Assembly: GCA_021818945.1 (NCBI GenBank)
Contig: JAKASV010000005.1
Span: forward strand, 1-57,537
DNA: 57,537 bases
Direction: 5' to 3'
DNA from: a bacterium
GTDB lineage: Bacteria > Babelota > Babeliae > Babelales > Vermiphilaceae
The position numbers were made by a program, and so were the translations under genes. Shown in pieces: positions 28,988 to 38,234 of this stretch (position 1 is its first letter; each line of letters opens with the position of its first letter). The notes under the pieces were generated by a model. It was given only the letters and a program-made list of their open reading frames with translations. It was not told the DNA's origin and searched no databases.

Positions 28988-30223
28988 ATGTCTGATACCA
29001 ACGAGCATCGCATAAAGCTCATAATAATCATTCTCACGGTACTCTGGCATTTTCTTATGATCTATGCATTCTTTTTTATTGTCCGCAAAGAATCGGATGA
29101 ACCAATGCATCTGACACTTAAACCCCAGGTTATAGAATATCTCCTTAACTCGATGTCACAACAAAAGCCCACTATAGCCAACAAAACTCTTCCAACATTA
29201 CCCCCCGCACTAGCCTCTTCAATCCAACAGATTGCCCAAAATCAACTGAAGCAAGAACTTGATGAAGAGGGGTTTGAACAATACATGCTCAAAAACGCAG
29301 TATCCTATGGATCCTATAATCAAGGTTCTGTAGTCACTATGGGACAAGAGGGTATAGGTGAGAAAGATGAACACAATTCTAACGTTCAACAAGAAACTGG
29401 ACAACCTCAAAAAACAATGTCTTTGCCAGAACAAGATGACACTGCTATAAATGATCAAAACTCCAATCAAGAAAGTAATTCACTCCCATCCGCAGAAGAA
29501 CCTAGCAAGTCACAAGAAACAGAAACTAGTCAGGAACAAGATCAATCATTAATTGACACCCCATCAGAAATAAACCCTATTTTAGCCCAGGCAGAACAAC
29601 TATTAAATGAGACCGGAAGCAGTTGGATAAGCCCATCGAAATCTCAGTCAGCTTCAAAAACACCTACGCAACAACAGAGACCAAATAAGACAAGCTCTCC
29701 AAATACGTACCCGAAAAATCGTCAGACGAGGCCATTAACCTTGGCAGATATCACACAAAGCTACGTTAAACATATACGCCAAGAACAAGAGGTTACAGGA
29801 CACTGTACTTACAACCAAGGAAACTCATCTTCAGGTTCAATACGCCATGGGGTCTATGCACCGCCGACTGATGCAACCGCTCTTTCAGAGCAGATTTACG
29901 CGAGTAAACTGTATAGTTTACTCGAGCAATCGGCTAAAGCCTATTCAAATCAAATTTATTCCTGTAAAGCCTTAGAAATGGAAACGACTATAGAGGTTAC
30001 CCTCGAAAAAAGCGGCAAAATTCTCGATGTTAAACTGAGGCCTGAACTTCCTGAAAAAGATATGGAACGAGCACTATGTCTCATCATTCAGCGTGTCGGA
30101 TTATTTCCACCAATCCCTCGAGAATTTCGTAAACAAAAAATTATTTTAAGTATACCAATACATATTAGAAGCACCCCAGGATTTGCCTCATATCAATTAT
30201 TATATGGCACGCACTTCACGTAG
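28988..30223 (+). CDS. TonB/TolA-like envelope-spanning protein
   Basis: The start at 28988 is fixed by GGGAGGG four bases upstream. Layout: short cytosolic end (MSDTNEHR), one membrane segment (IKLIIIILTVLWHFLMIYAF), a long polar region rich in Gln, Ser, Asn and Pro (about residues 70-270), and a C-terminal domain of about 110 residues (METTIEVTLEKSGKILDVKL then FPPIPREFRKQKIILSIPIH) that fits the TonB/TolA C-terminal fold, where PPIP plus two beta strands are typical. Such proteins link inner-membrane motors to the outer membrane. No ExbB/ExbD or TolQ/TolR is in the window. The identity as TonB or TolA is open. Confidence 0.65.
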   Translation: MSDTNEHRIKLIIIILTVLWHFLMIYAFFFIVRKESDEPMHLTLKPQVIEYLLNSMSQQKPTIANKTLPTLPPALASSIQQIAQNQLKQELDEEGFEQYMLKNAVSYGSYNQGSVVTMGQEGIGEKDEHNSNVQQETGQPQKTMSLPEQDDTAINDQNSNQESNSLPSAEEPSKSQETETSQEQDQSLIDTPSEINPILAQAEQLLNETGSSWISPSKSQSASKTPTQQQRPNKTSSPNTYPKNRQTRPLTLADITQSYVKHIRQEQEVTGHCTYNQGNSSSGSIRHGVYAPPTDATALSEQIYASKLYSLLEQSAKAYSNQIYSCKALEMETTIEVTLEKSGKILDVKLRPELPEKDMERALCLIIQRVGLFPPIPREFRKQKIILSIPIHIRSTPGFASYQLLYGTHFT

Positions 30224-30315
30224 TGCCTTATCAATATTTAATGAATTACTCGACATTTGACGCCATTCGTTTTATACCTTATCAAAAGTTCAAGAACCTT
30301 AACATAAGAGCATGT

Positions 30316-31695
30316 ATGGCACGAGTTGTTATCATTGGAGCAGGTCTTACCGGATTATCAGTCGCCTACAATTTGGAGCAACAAGGCTTTTTTGATTATG
30401 CGATATTTGAGCAAGAATCGACCGTTGGTGGGCTTTGTCGCTCTATTCGCTGTGACGGGTTTACATTCGATTATACGGGTCATTTTTTTCATAGTCCATC
30501 AGCGCACATGATAGATTTTTTGCACACTATAATGCAAAATTCATCTTTATCTGCTCATATACGCCATTCATATATTTATTCTCATGATACCTATACGCCA
30601 TATCCTTATCAAACAAACCTCTATGGACTGCCTACAGAAACGATAATCGACTGCATTATGGGCTTTGTACAAAGACAGACACACAAAAAAAATGGCAATT
30701 TTTACACCTGGATACATACTCATTTTGGATCGGGCTTTGCCCGACATTTCTTTTTTCCTTATCAAGAAAAAATTTTTGATTATCCTGTCAGCAAATTACG
30801 CACGGGGTGGGTCCAAGGAGTACCTCATACAACACTTGAAGCCATACTCAAGGGAGCCCTACAAGAACGGGTAGTAGATTCGATAGGCTATAATGCTCAA
30901 TTTTGGTACCCTACACATGGTGGCATAGATCATCTTATACATGCATTTGGCCATGCATTAAAGAATCCACTCTACACAAACTGCTCGGCTGTTGTTTTGG
31001 ATACTCACAAGAAAATTGTAACATTCAGTAATGGCCATTCAGAACCATATGAATATCTTATCTCAACAATACCCCTTAAAACCTGTTTGGACATTCTGGG
31101 CATGAAGAAGGAGGCTGACAAATTACTAGTAAATAGTGTACTCAACATTAATATTGGCATAGATTGTGACATAGCAGACCAGAAGCACTGGGTATACTAC
31201 CCTGAAAAGAAACATCCCTTTTTTCGTATAGGATTTCCCTCCCACTTGAGGGGGATGGCACCGGAAGGCTATAGTTCTCTCTCAATAGAAATTGCAACCT
31301 TAAAAAAGCCTACACCTGAAATAATAGGTAATCTTACTAAAAAGACGTACGAGCATCTAGAAAAAATATTTGGCATACAACCACGGGATATTGTCTCAGA
31401 ACAAACTTTGGTGCTACCGCATGCATATGTTATTTACAATCTTTGGCGCGAAGAACATATTGATTCTTTATTACGATATTTGGAAAACCAATCTATCTAT
31501 TCTATAGGAAGATATGGTGGCTGGAAATATGCAAGCATGCATGATGCAATCACAGACGGACATAGTATGGCTCAAAAACTTATTGCGCATTTTTCAGCAA
31601 CATTTAAACCTGCAACTACTGTCAAGCAGAAACCCGCTCACATACCTGCCATTACAAAAAAACCAGGTCGAAGGTTAATAAAGGAAATCTCATGA
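30316..31695 (+). CDS. FAD-dependent oxidoreductase, UDP-galactopyranose mutase-like
   Basis: The protein has an N-terminal Rossmann FAD site (ARVVIIGAGLTGLSVAYNLE), VGGLCRSIRCDGFTFDYTGHFFHS, a PYPYQTNLYGLP segment and a C-terminal FAD contact GRYGGWKYASMHDAITDG. This pattern matches the amine-oxidase superfamily branch that includes UDP-galactopyranose mutases and related sugar enzymes. The start at 30316 puts the FAD motif next to the N-terminus; the frame is open 31 codons further up from 30223, where it abuts the TonB-like gene. Its stop overlaps the start of the sugar epimerase, which supports a role in nucleotide-sugar chemistry. A protoporphyrinogen-oxidase-like flavoprotein of other function is the alternative. 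Confidence 0.72.
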   Translation: MARVVIIGAGLTGLSVAYNLEQQGFFDYAIFEQESTVGGLCRSIRCDGFTFDYTGHFFHSPSAHMIDFLHTIMQNSSLSAHIRHSYIYSHDTYTPYPYQTNLYGLPTETIIDCIMGFVQRQTHKKNGNFYTWIHTHFGSGFARHFFFPYQEKIFDYPVSKLRTGWVQGVPHTTLEAILKGALQERVVDSIGYNAQFWYPTHGGIDHLIHAFGHALKNPLYTNCSAVVLDTHKKIVTFSNGHSEPYEYLISTIPLKTCLDILGMKKEADKLLVNSVLNINIGIDCDIADQKHWVYYPEKKHPFFRIGFPSHLRGMAPEGYSSLSIEIATLKKPTPEIIGNLTKKTYEHLEKIFGIQPRDIVSEQTLVLPHAYVIYNLWREEHIDSLLRYLENQSIYSIGRYGGWKYASMHDAITDGHSMAQKLIAHFSATFKPATTVKQKPAHIPAITKKPGRRLIKEIS

Positions 31696-32606
31696 ATGCA
31701 TCAAATGCATATTATGGTTTACCAGTGCTTATTACGGGAGGATGTGGGTTTATTGGCTCACACCTTGCTGAAAAACTTGTACACTTAGGCGCTCAGGTTA
31801 CCATCATGGATAATCTCTCGACAGGCAAGCTTTCTAACATTGAATCAATCAAAAATAGAATAAGATTCATCAATGGAAGTATCACGGACAAAACTTCATG
31901 CCTAGATGCAAGCCACGACCAACAAATCATTTTTCATCTTGCTGCAATTGTTTCAGTGGCTGAATCAATTAAGAACCCTACTGCATGTCATGAGATTAAT
32001 GCGAATGGCACCAATAATATCCTGGAAGCTGCTCGAAGCAGCAACGTAAAGCGGGTTCTCTTTTCATCATCGGCTGCCGTATATGGCAATACTGATCTTA
32101 TATGTCATGAGCAGATGGCATGCAACCCAGAATCACCATATGGGTTTTCAAAACGGATTGGTGAACTTTTGTGTCAACAATATTCATACACATACAATCT
32201 AGAAACTGTCATTTTGCGCTATTTTAATGTCTATGGTCCCCGTCAGAACCCTGATGGACCTTATGCAGCCGTAGTTGCAAAATTTACAGAACAGATCAAA
32301 AATTGCGAACCAATAACTATCTATGGCAATGGGCTACAAACGCGCGATTTTATCCATGTTAATGACGTTGTACAAGCAAATACCTCTCTGGCTCTTGCGC
32401 CAGTTCCTAAAGGGGATACCTTTAACATTGCTACAGGCAAAAGTCTTACATTATTAGAGCTTATTGATACTCTCAAACACCACTATCCAAACTCCACAAG
32501 CACAATTAATTTTCAGTCTGAACGGTCCGGCGATCTGAAATATTCTCAAGCTGATTGCTCAAAATATAAAACTTTTGTGGACAAAATTAACACAATAACT
32601 ATTTGA
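31692..32606 (+). CDS. NAD-dependent sugar-nucleotide epimerase (extended SDR)
   Basis: The 304-residue protein has the NAD motif TGGCGFIGSHLAEKL near the N-terminus, MDNLSTG, HLAAIVSVAESI, SSSAAVYGN and the catalytic YGFSK (Tyr and Lys four residues apart), then RYFNVYGPRQNPDGPYAAVV and GLQTRDFIHVNDVVQA. These are the marks of UDP-glucose/UDP-GlcNAc 4-epimerases (GalE/WbpP type). The ATG overlaps the stop of the UGM-like gene by four bases. Together they could run UDP-Glc to UDP-Gal to UDP-Galf. The substrate (acetylated or not) cannot be fixed from sequence alone. Confidence 0.88.
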   Translation: MNASNAYYGLPVLITGGCGFIGSHLAEKLVHLGAQVTIMDNLSTGKLSNIESIKNRIRFINGSITDKTSCLDASHDQQIIFHLAAIVSVAESIKNPTACHEINANGTNNILEAARSSNVKRVLFSSSAAVYGNTDLICHEQMACNPESPYGFSKRIGELLCQQYSYTYNLETVILRYFNVYGPRQNPDGPYAAVVAKFTEQIKNCEPITIYGNGLQTRDFIHVNDVVQANTSLALAPVPKGDTFNIATGKSLTLLELIDTLKHHYPNSTSTINFQSERSGDLKYSQADCSKYKTFVDKINTITI

Positions 32607-32686
32607 TTTTTCTCTACAAAAAGAATAAAAAATGGTAATCTATAGAAGTGAATCTTATTAATAAAAAAATTAACTTAAAAAAAACT

Positions 32687-33817
32687 ATGAATACCAATCG
32701 TGATTATTATGAAATTTTAGGCATTTCTAAAAATGCCTCTCAGGATGAGATAAAGGCTGCCTATCGCAAGCTTGCTCTCAAATACCATCCTGATCGCAAC
32801 CCCGACAACAAGGAAGCTGAAGAAAAATTTAAAGAAGCAGCAACTGCCTATGAGATTCTTTCAGATCCTGACAAACGCAAACAGTATGACCAATTTGGAC
32901 ATGCGGGGGTAGAAGGCAGCATGGGCGGAGGACCTCGTGATATGGACATGGAGGACATCTTTGAGCATTTTGGTGATATCTTTGGCGATATTTTTGGGAT
33001 GGGACGAAGACAAGCACGACGCAAAAGCGGTCCTACCCCAAAACGGGGGCATGATTTATCGCAAGAACTTCAGATAACCCTTAAAGATTCATTCACCGGA
33101 ACAAAAAAAGATATAGGAATTTATCAATTTGTCCCTTGTGAAAATTGTGATGGTAAAGGCATGGAAAAGGGAACAACTGCACAAAGTTGCGAGCGGTGTG
33201 CAGGAACCGGACAAATACAATTCAAGCAAGGCTTTTTTATGTATTCGCAGCCATGTGATGTCTGCCATGGAGCTGGATTCATTATTCCAAAGCCATGCAA
33301 AACCTGTAAAGGCCAATCCCGTGTCCAGAAATTTGATAAATTTACCATCACTATTCCAAAAGGAATCTTTAACGGGGCTGAACTGCGTATCTCTGGCAAA
33401 GGAGATGCGGGAGTTTATGGTGGTCAAACCGGAGACCTCTTTATCCATATAACCGTACGTCCCGACAAAACTTTTTCTCGGGTTGACGATGACCTTGTAT
33501 GTACTATCATGCTTACATATCCACAACTTGTACTGGGATCGCAAATAGACATCGAAAGCATCGATGGAACGAAAGAACCAATAAAAATTCCAAAAGGTTG
33601 TCCTGTAGGTGAAAAGATTATAATTCCAGGTAAAGGGTTTCAACGATTGCGCAACAAAAGTTATGGGAACCTTGTTGTCATCACCAATTGTCATATCCCC
33701 AAAAAATTATCGGCCGATGCAAAAAAGCTCTTAGTGGAATATTCTGAACAAATCGGAACAACGACTGATTCTCAAGAAGGATCGATAACAAGCTTTTTCA
33801 AAAAATTCTTGGGATAA
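32687..33817 (+). CDS. dnaJ: chaperone DnaJ
   Basis: DnaJ delivers unfolded proteins to DnaK and triggers its ATPase. The start at 32687 gives the canonical [12 protein letters not shown]; the frame is open 13 codons further up from a GTG. Domains in order: J domain with HPD (in KYHPDRNPD), a short G-poor linker ([20 protein letters not shown]), four zinc-binding CxxCxGxG repeats ([32 protein letters not shown]; the last is irregular), then two beta-rich substrate domains. About 376 residues. It ends the plus-strand run; dnaK and grpE are not in the window. Confidence 0.97.
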   Translation: MNTNRDYYEILGISKNASQDEIKAAYRKLALKYHPDRNPDNKEAEEKFKEAATAYEILSDPDKRKQYDQFGHAGVEGSMGGGPRDMDMEDIFEHFGDIFGDIFGMGRRQARRKSGPTPKRGHDLSQELQITLKDSFTGTKKDIGIYQFVPCENCDGKGMEKGTTAQSCERCAGTGQIQFKQGFFMYSQPCDVCHGAGFIIPKPCKTCKGQSRVQKFDKFTITIPKGIFNGAELRISGKGDAGVYGGQTGDLFIHITVRPDKTFSRVDDDLVCTIMLTYPQLVLGSQIDIESIDGTKEPIKIPKGCPVGEKIIIPGKGFQRLRNKSYGNLVVITNCHIPKKLSADAKKLLVEYSEQIGTTTDSQEGSITSFFKKFLG

Positions 33818-33864
33818 ATATCAGAGTAAGAAAAATTGCCACAGGTATTCTTATCTTTAGGTCG

Positions 33865-33891
33865 AAAAGCCCGAGAAATATCGGGAGCTTT
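33865..33891. terminator. hairpin between convergent dnaJ and the exported coiled-coil gene
   Basis: AAAGCCCGA (33866-33874) pairs with TCGGG plus GCTTT (33881-33891) with a small bulge. On the minus strand the stem is followed by TTTTCG, on plus by GATTAATT. It may serve both genes, the minus one better. Confidence 0.5.
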
Positions 33892-33897
33892 GATTAA

Positions 33898-34527
33898 TTA
33901 TTGCGGAAGGGTCCTAGGTGACTTCGAACGACCTCGAAGAACGTCTTGTTCCGACCTCATTATTTGTTCAATCCTATCCAATCTGACATTAAGCGCTTCA
34001 AACCTACGACTAAGCTTATCAACCTCTTCAGCATGGATATTGACCAAAGCTTGGAGTTTTTCCAAAGAACCTCCTAAAGATTTCAAGCATTCATCAAAAA
34101 ATTTAAAGCATTCATCAATTGAACTTTTTTGAGTCAAATCCACTGCATTTTCCTTTTTTGACTGACCTGAATTTTTTTGACCTGCTTGCTCTTTATTAAT
34201 AGAAGTCCCTAAAAACGGCGGCCTATGTTCATTCATAAAAATAAAGTGTCTAATAATACGCTGTCTTGCTAAAAATTGTTTCAATCTTTGTGGCAATACT
34301 ATATTGGCAAGTACCGTCGTTATCGCGCCGATTTTTGCGACAGCCCAAATGGCAGGTAATTTGGTCATTATGGCAGTTTTAAAGCGCGTAGGCTTAATTA
34401 AATCTTTCATATATGGTATAAGGCTGCTTGACATACTTTTCAAGAGTGAGGCTTGGCTTAAAGGACTTGCTGACATAGCTGGTACTAAAAAAATCACACT
34501 TAGCCAGCCAAAATTTTTTTTATTCAT
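33898..34527 (-). CDS. exported or membrane coiled-coil protein of unknown function
   Basis: The 209-residue protein has a signal peptide (MNKKNFGWLSVIFLVPAMSAS), a central hydrophobic segment (LPAIWAVAKIGAITTVLANIVL) flanked by basic residues, a polar linker, and a C-terminal coiled coil (from about residue 135; for example KLQALVNIHAEEVDKLSRRF and LNVRLDRIEQIM). GAGGAAA precedes the ATG. The layout signal/hydrophobic/coiled coil is the same as in the larger protein at 38226. No known family. Confidence 0.7.
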   Translation of the reverse strand: MNKKNFGWLSVIFLVPAMSASPLSQASLLKSMSSSLIPYMKDLIKPTRFKTAIMTKLPAIWAVAKIGAITTVLANIVLPQRLKQFLARQRIIRHFIFMNEHRPPFLGTSINKEQAGQKNSGQSKKENAVDLTQKSSIDECFKFFDECLKSLGGSLEKLQALVNIHAEEVDKLSRRFEALNVRLDRIEQIMRSEQDVLRGRSKSPRTLPQ

Positions 34528-34690
34528 GAAAGATTTCCTCGAATGATAAAGTAAGAACAGTATCCTTTTTACTACACATGCATGGTATCACACTAGAACA
34601 GTTTTGTAAAAACCCTCAACTATAGTATATGTTTATGATATCATGCTGTGGGCCCCGGCATATCAAGTAAAATTCAACTACCACAGACAA

Positions 34691-35827
34691 TCAAATACCA
34701 ATGCCTCTTTTTTTTACATTCTTTTGGGAAATAAGTACATTGCGATGATGATCAAAACCAACCTTTTGAATGAGATGGTAAAAAAATTCTCGATCTGGCC
34801 CTTTGACCACAGCTTGTTCATGTGCCTCAGCAAGAGCTACAGGATATCCACGCCCTTTGATACAATTATCCAAAATAATAGATGAAATATCATTCACATA
34901 ATCTTCATTAAGGGCAATCCAAGCGGGGATTTCGATCCTCGCTATTTCAGAACCTACATGCAGATAAAAAAAATAAGGACGTACCGAGCTTGGGTATAGA
35001 TCACAAAACTTCGATTGATGTTTAAACACAACAGTACGCATGTAAGGTTCAAGAAAAAAATTGCTTACATGAACATCAAGTAAATGATCAAGAGACTCAT
35101 TCGTCGATGTATCTTTAAAAATACCAGAATGTACTGCAAAACGTAGAAGATTCACAAGGTCTTTATTTTTGGCCATACTTATGTAGCCAACACATGCAAG
35201 ACCACTCTTATATAAAGTTTCAAGTGATGCACAATAACAAGATAAAAAAGTCATGCGTAATACAGGATCTTTCGCTTCTAGATGCCAAAATATTAAAGAG
35301 CCATCTAACAGCAATAAAAGATATTCACCCGGAATACAAGAAGCTTTTAACCCTGACATTATGGCAAGACCATCTGCAAATTCTCGCTCTTCTCTTTTGC
35401 AATTAACAAAGTCAACAAGCGATCCGTGGACATAAGACTCCTCGTCACCGACAAAAATTTGTGGTTCAGAACTAAACATTACCCTACGTCCTTCGATGCC
35501 ATAACTGATGACAACAGAGCCAATATTAATTAAAAAGCAAGAAGATCCTTGATGTCGATCTGGGTAAATCTGTGATCCATCAACCGCAACTATAGTCTTT
35601 CTTTTCACACGATTTAGTTCAATCGGAATGACCTGATCTAATTCTCCTTGCCACAGAGGCAATGGAACCTGAAAATTTGCTACGGCAACAGCAGACCGAA
35701 ACGACTCATTTTTGGCTATAGACAGCCAAATGTTTCGAGCAGTATCAAACTCAGCTGAAATATCCTTAAAAAGCTTTACTGAAATATGTTGCAACTCACG
35801 CATAACCTTGGATCGGTCAAGCCCCAT
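34691..35827 (-). CDS. nurA: NurA-type 5'-3' nuclease
   Basis: NurA nucleases resect DNA ends with the helicase HerA in archaea and some bacteria. The roughly 378-residue protein shows the family core: AVDGSQIYPDRHQGSS with the metal-binding aspartate after the first strand, LLLLLDGSLIFWHLEAK with a second DGS, and FYLHVGSEIARIEIPAW plus GRGYPVALAEAHEQAVVKG near the C-terminus. The start is the ATG at 35827, four bases after AAGGAG. It starts 21 bases after the sufU stop, in the same direction. HerA is not in the window. The family match rests on motifs that I recognise, not on a search. Confidence 0.8.
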   Translation of the reverse strand: MGLDRSKVMRELQHISVKLFKDISAEFDTARNIWLSIAKNESFRSAVAVANFQVPLPLWQGELDQVIPIELNRVKRKTIVAVDGSQIYPDRHQGSSCFLINIGSVVISYGIEGRRVMFSSEPQIFVGDEESYVHGSLVDFVNCKREEREFADGLAIMSGLKASCIPGEYLLLLLDGSLIFWHLEAKDPVLRMTFLSCYCASLETLYKSGLACVGYISMAKNKDLVNLLRFAVHSGIFKDTSTNESLDHLLDVHVSNFFLEPYMRTVVFKHQSKFCDLYPSSVRPYFFYLHVGSEIARIEIPAWIALNEDYVNDISSIILDNCIKGRGYPVALAEAHEQAVVKGPDREFFYHLIQKVGFDHHRNVLISQKNVKKRGIGI

Positions 35828-35848
35828 ATTTCTCCTTTTTTTCATTCT

Positions 35849-36247
35849 TCATTCAGATTCAAGCTCATGTTCTTCTATATATGCTTGAATTCCATGCTGT
35901 AACGCATAAAGGCCAAGCAATGCACAACGTAAACGGGTAGGACCAAGAGACATGCCAATCAAACCGAGGACAACCTCCTTGTCCATTTTAAGGATCTCAT
36001 GAATTGTTTTACCTTTGCAAACTTCAGTGAACATAGATGCAACAGCCTGACTCAGGATGCAGCCAGATCCAATAAATACAAGAGCAGTTAAGACACCATT
36101 TTGTATTTGTCCTTCAATCTGAATCTGGTCACCACAAGAAGGATTGTACTCAATAGATGAAAAATCCGGCTCCTGCAAGGTCCCAACATTATGGGGATGG
36201 TGATAATGCTCTAATAATTTATCGCGCTTGAACTGTTCTGTATCCAT
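35849..36247 (-). CDS. sufU: Fe-S cluster scaffold, SufU/IscU family
   Basis: The protein has the three cluster-binding cysteines: YNPSCGD, FIGSGCILSQA and TRLRCALLGL. The sulfur source would be SufS (40146-41417) and the acceptor SufBCD (49661-52555). The start at 36247 gives the standard MDTEQFKRDKLLEHYHHPHN; the frame is open 22 codons further up. The gap between the second and third cysteine is about 44 residues, the IscU spacing, and lacks the insertion of Gram-positive SufU; in place of IscU's LPPVKxxC it has LGPTRLRC. The name sufU therefore rests on the SUF context. Confidence 0.85.
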   Translation of the reverse strand: MDTEQFKRDKLLEHYHHPHNVGTLQEPDFSSIEYNPSCGDQIQIEGQIQNGVLTALVFIGSGCILSQAVASMFTEVCKGKTIHEILKMDKEVVLGLIGMSLGPTRLRCALLGLYALQHGIQAYIEEHELESE

Positions 36248-36393
36248 CTCTTTTTTCAAAATTATGCAGGTAGCGTAGTCTAACTTTAAAAAATCTGTGT
36301 CAATATGCACCATACATCAACCAGTAAATAAAACATGTAGACCACAGTATACCGCTAATAAGTCAGAAGTAAAAGAATATATTTTTCCCCCTC

Positions 36394-36421
36394 TTGTATT
36401 TTTTAAAAAGCTCTATATAAT
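36394..36421 (+). promoter_or_regulatory. promoter of the exported HAD gene
   Basis: TTGTAT (36394-36399), a 16-base spacer and a perfect TATAAT (36416-36421) lie about 50 bases before the ATG at 36471, in the divergent gap with sufU. Confidence 0.65.
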
Positions 36422-36470
36422 AGTTTACAAAGAGAAAATTAAATGGAATTGATCATTATGGAGGCTTACT

Positions 36471-37310
36471 ATGAACAGCAATACACTCATTCGTATATTT
36501 TTTTTATCACTCGCAATATTACTAACACCCAAGCTGTTTTCAGCCAACATAATATTTGATCTTGGCGGGGTTCTCCTTGAACCTAACAAAACTGCCATAG
36601 CAATGAAGGCCGGTCCTTTGTCTTTAGCATGGTATAGCATATCCCATTTGGAAAATCCTAGAACAGCATTTTTTAACATATTATCTGAAATTGATTCATA
36701 TACTGAACCCAATAATGATATCCAAACTTTAGATGAAAACGGCGTACCAATTCCAAAAATCATGTGCGACTGGCTCAAAGGAATTCCTTCAAAAAAGATT
36801 TTAGGTAAGATTAAAAAGACAATATCAACAGAGCATCCATTGTGGCCACTTGCTACCGCAATTTTTGAGCCTCAATCTATGGCCAGCACACAAAAAATTA
36901 TCGAATCGGGAAAAAAATTTGTTGAGGAATGTATTGAACAAGGACATTGCGTATATATTATCTCTAATTGGGACCTAGAATCCTTTACTTTTATGCAAGA
37001 GCAATACCCTGAATTTTTTTGTTTATTCTCTGGCATTGTAATATCCGGAGATTGTGGCTTATTAAAACCAGACCCAGAAATCTACAAACATTTTTTACTC
37101 GAATATAAACTTGACCCAAAAACCTGCTTTTTCATTGATAATCAACCAGAAAACGTATTGGCAGCTGGCAAGCTAGGAATAACTGGATCAGTTGTTCAGA
37201 CAAAATTATCCGGCAATCCTGACTTCAAAAAAGTCCAGAAAGAATTGCGCAATTGGGATAGAAAAAATCTTCACTTAATACCAGATTTTCATTTTTCAAC
37301 TATCTCCTGA
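36471..37310 (+). CDS. exported HAD-superfamily hydrolase
   Basis: The 279-residue protein starts with a signal peptide (MNSNTLIRIFFLSLAILL to about residue 24), unusual for HAD enzymes. Motif I is IIFDLGGVLLEP (nucleophile Asp; the second Asp is replaced by Gly as in YihX-like HADs), motif II is IISNWD, motif III LLKPDPEIYK, and motif IV FFIDNQPENVLAA. GGAGG lies before the ATG. It would act as a phosphatase in the periplasm, unless the hydrophobic start is a membrane anchor facing the cytosol. The stop overlaps the end of the convergent TVP38-like gene by 22 bases. Confidence 0.82.
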   Translation: MNSNTLIRIFFLSLAILLTPKLFSANIIFDLGGVLLEPNKTAIAMKAGPLSLAWYSISHLENPRTAFFNILSEIDSYTEPNNDIQTLDENGVPIPKIMCDWLKGIPSKKILGKIKKTISTEHPLWPLATAIFEPQSMASTQKIIESGKKFVEECIEQGHCVYIISNWDLESFTFMQEQYPEFFCLFSGIVISGDCGLLKPDPEIYKHFLLEYKLDPKTCFFIDNQPENVLAAGKLGITGSVVQTKLSGNPDFKKVQKELRNWDRKNLHLIPDFHFSTIS

Positions 37311-37996
37311 CTTTTGTAATGTTTTATAACAATAGGCAAAAAGGCCAGAAGAATAAGAATTACAAAGACCGTTATAATGGGGGGCGATACAATATCATGT
37401 ATAGACTCTATGGTCGCTAATTCGCGACCGGCAAATGAGTAAATCATTGAAATAGGAATAAAGCCAACTATTGTCGTCCAAATAAAAGTCCACCAACTGA
37501 CATCTGAAATTGCCGCCAATGAGTTGATAAAAAAGAAAGGAATAATAGAGGCATAATGAACCATCAATAAATAATTCGCACCGTACTTGCGCATTTGCCT
37601 ATTGAATTTTTCGAATTGATGACCATACCTATTTGTAACCCAATTTTTCAGCACATAACGAACCAACACAAAGGCTATTAACGATCCGACTGTTGCACCA
37701 AAAGCCCCATACATTGTCCCGAGTAAAACCCCGAACAAATATCCGCCAAGTAAAGAAAGTGGCGCTACCCCTGGAATTCCGACAGCTATAGTAAAGGCAT
37801 ACACACATATATACAAAAGAACAGCTATTATATAATGCTCGCCTACATAACCCTTTAATGCGAGGCTATGGGCCTGTATTTGTTCAAGTGTAATAAATCG
37901 GCTAACCCAGGAATACATAATAACCTTCCCTATAGCAAATTTGGCAATAACTATTATCAATAAAAACAGGAGCCATATCATGCTCTTTTTTTTCAT
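37289..37996 (-). CDS. TVP38/TMEM64 (DedA-like) membrane protein
   Basis: The 235-residue protein has about six hydrophobic segments. The VTT-domain pattern is visible: GIPGVAPLSLLGGYLFG, GAFGATVGSLIAFVLVRYVL and the later segment MVHYASIIPFFFINSLAA with GFIPISMIYSFAG. Members of this family are linked to lipid movement and membrane homeostasis. AAAGGA stands seven bases before the ATG. It is convergent with the HAD gene, and their 3' ends overlap by 22 bases. Confidence 0.82.
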   Translation of the reverse strand: MKKKSMIWLLFLLIIVIAKFAIGKVIMYSWVSRFITLEQIQAHSLALKGYVGEHYIIAVLLYICVYAFTIAVGIPGVAPLSLLGGYLFGVLLGTMYGAFGATVGSLIAFVLVRYVLKNWVTNRYGHQFEKFNRQMRKYGANYLLMVHYASIIPFFFINSLAAISDVSWWTFIWTTIVGFIPISMIYSFAGRELATIESIHDIVSPPIITVFVILILLAFLPIVIKHYKSQEIVEK

Positions 37997-38207
37997 GTAT
38001 AATCCTTTTCAATGAATCTAATCACTATCATTATTGCTTAATTGGCTATTCAAAGCAAGTATTAAATTTTTTTAAGATAAAACATCAAGTCATGATTTTT
38101 CTATCTGAAATCATTAATTCTGCTTGCTTATCATATTTATACCAAAAGGCTACTATCTTTATGCGTTGATCTGTCTATCATCGTATGGCTAATCCTAGTG
38201 GTAACTG

Positions 38208-38234
38208 AAAAAACATTAAACATTTTTAATGTTT
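38208..38234 (-). terminator. hairpin terminator of the coiled-coil gene
   Basis: AAACATTAAA (38211-38220) and TTTAATGTTT (38225-38234) form a perfect 10-bp stem with a 4-base loop, and on the minus strand TTTTTT ends the arm. It lies right after the stop codon at 38226-38228; the first arm starts within the last codons. Confidence 0.75.

Noticed and set aside
33089-33694. 201-residue minus-strand ORF over dnaJ
   Set aside because: It lies fully antisense to well-supported zinc-finger and substrate domains of DnaJ, with no family match.
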